Assembly (NCBI GenBank): GCA_903932565.1
Contig: CAIZGQ010000418.1
Span: forward strand, 1-5,776
DNA: 5,776 bases
Source: an uncultured Hyphomicrobiales bacterium
GTDB lineage: Bacteria; Pseudomonadota; Alphaproteobacteria; Rhizobiales; Beijerinckiaceae
Direction of reading: 5' to 3'
The position numbers were made by a program, and so were the translations under genes. Below, in pieces: positions 5,435 through 5,776 of the stretch (position 1 is the stretch's first letter; every line of letters starts with the position of its first letter). The notes beneath the pieces are model-generated. The model searched no databases, was not told the DNA's origin, and was given only the letters and a program-made list of their open reading frames with translations.

Positions 5435-5776
5435 GAATCCGCTGTCGCACCGAGCGAACGGTCGCCGGTCACATGGCTGGTCAGCTTGCGGGTGACGTCA
5501 CGACGCAATGCATTGAACTCTGGCGACGACACATCGCGCGGTCGCGGCAAATCGATCTTGATCTGGCAATCGATACGACCCGGTCCAGCGCTCATCACCA
5601 CGACCTGGTCGGCGAGCAGCACGGCCTCTTCCACGGAATGGGTCACAAAAATGACTGTGAGTTTTGTCGCCTTCCAAATTTCGATCAGCTCTTCCTGCAG
5701 CTTGCTGCGGGTCAGCGCATCCAGTGCACCGAAGGGCTCGTCCATCAAAAGAATGTCGGTGTCGTTGGCGAGCACA
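5431..5776 (-). CDS. ABC transporter ATPase, C-terminal part (ATPase A)
   Basis: Only the last 114-115 residues lie in the window; the gene continues past the right edge, where Walker A, Q-loop and signature should be. Visible are Walker B DILLMDEP, the D-loop GALDALTR, and the H-loop VTHSVEEAVLLADQVVV, followed by SAGPGRI and DLPRPRD, a C-terminal run typical of SsuB/TauB/NrtD-like ATPases. It is clearly a different protein from ATPase B (for example THS versus THD, FGALDALTR versus FSALDYQTR). Its stop overlaps the hydrolase start, placing both in one operon. Its permease, if any, should lie upstream, outside this window; it could also share the permease seen here. Confidence 0.9.
   Translation of the reverse strand, partial: VLANDTDILLMDEPFGALDALTRSKLQEELIEIWKATKLTVIFVTHSVEEAVLLADQVVVMSAGPGRIDCQIKIDLPRPRDVSSPEFNALRRDVTRKLTSHVTGDRSLGATADS

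Noticed and set aside
1..5776. tRNA, rRNA, CRISPR array, insertion sequence or phage module
   Set aside because: Nothing with the required repeats, terminal inverted repeats, conserved RNA stems or transposase motifs was seen on either strand.

Overview
The window looks like a chromosomal transport and accessory region from an alphaproteobacterium, probably of the Hyphomicrobiales (Bradyrhizobium/Afipia-like). The basis is moderately high GC, strong preference for C/G at third codon positions, and a set of periplasmic binding proteins and NitT/TauT-type ABC parts typical of that group. The taxon is inferred from style; there is no marker gene.

Left end (1-295): two gene pieces meet head-on. 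A plus-strand coding-like fragment runs from the edge to about 107. The N-terminus of a minus-strand membrane protein starts at 295 and runs left until its reading frame fails at about the same point. Both frames break at 105-112, which suggests a rearrangement or assembly join.

Plus-strand block (495-1742): a secreted ModA-like binding protein is followed after about 80 bp by a small NTF2/SnoaL-like protein. No modB or modC accompanies the binding protein. The NTF2-like gene most likely starts at a GTG (1335), chosen by its ribosome binding site.

Minus-strand block (5776-1777, read right to left): the 3' end of an ABC ATPase (A) overlaps by ATGA with a formamidase-like alpha/beta hydrolase. 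A 159-bp gap follows, then a complete ABC importer: ATPase B, a six-TM permease and a periplasmic NMT1/SsuA-like binding protein, separated by only 8 and 29 bp. The plus and minus blocks converge at 1743-1776.

The minus block reads as a catabolic uptake locus. An importer of the nitrate/sulfonate/taurine/pyrimidine type brings in a small organic compound, and the hydrolase, coupled in translation to a second ATPase of the same type, may cleave an amide or ester in it. The substrate cannot be read from the sequence. No RNA genes, CRISPR arrays or insertion sequences were seen, and no stretch above 300 bases lacks a gene.
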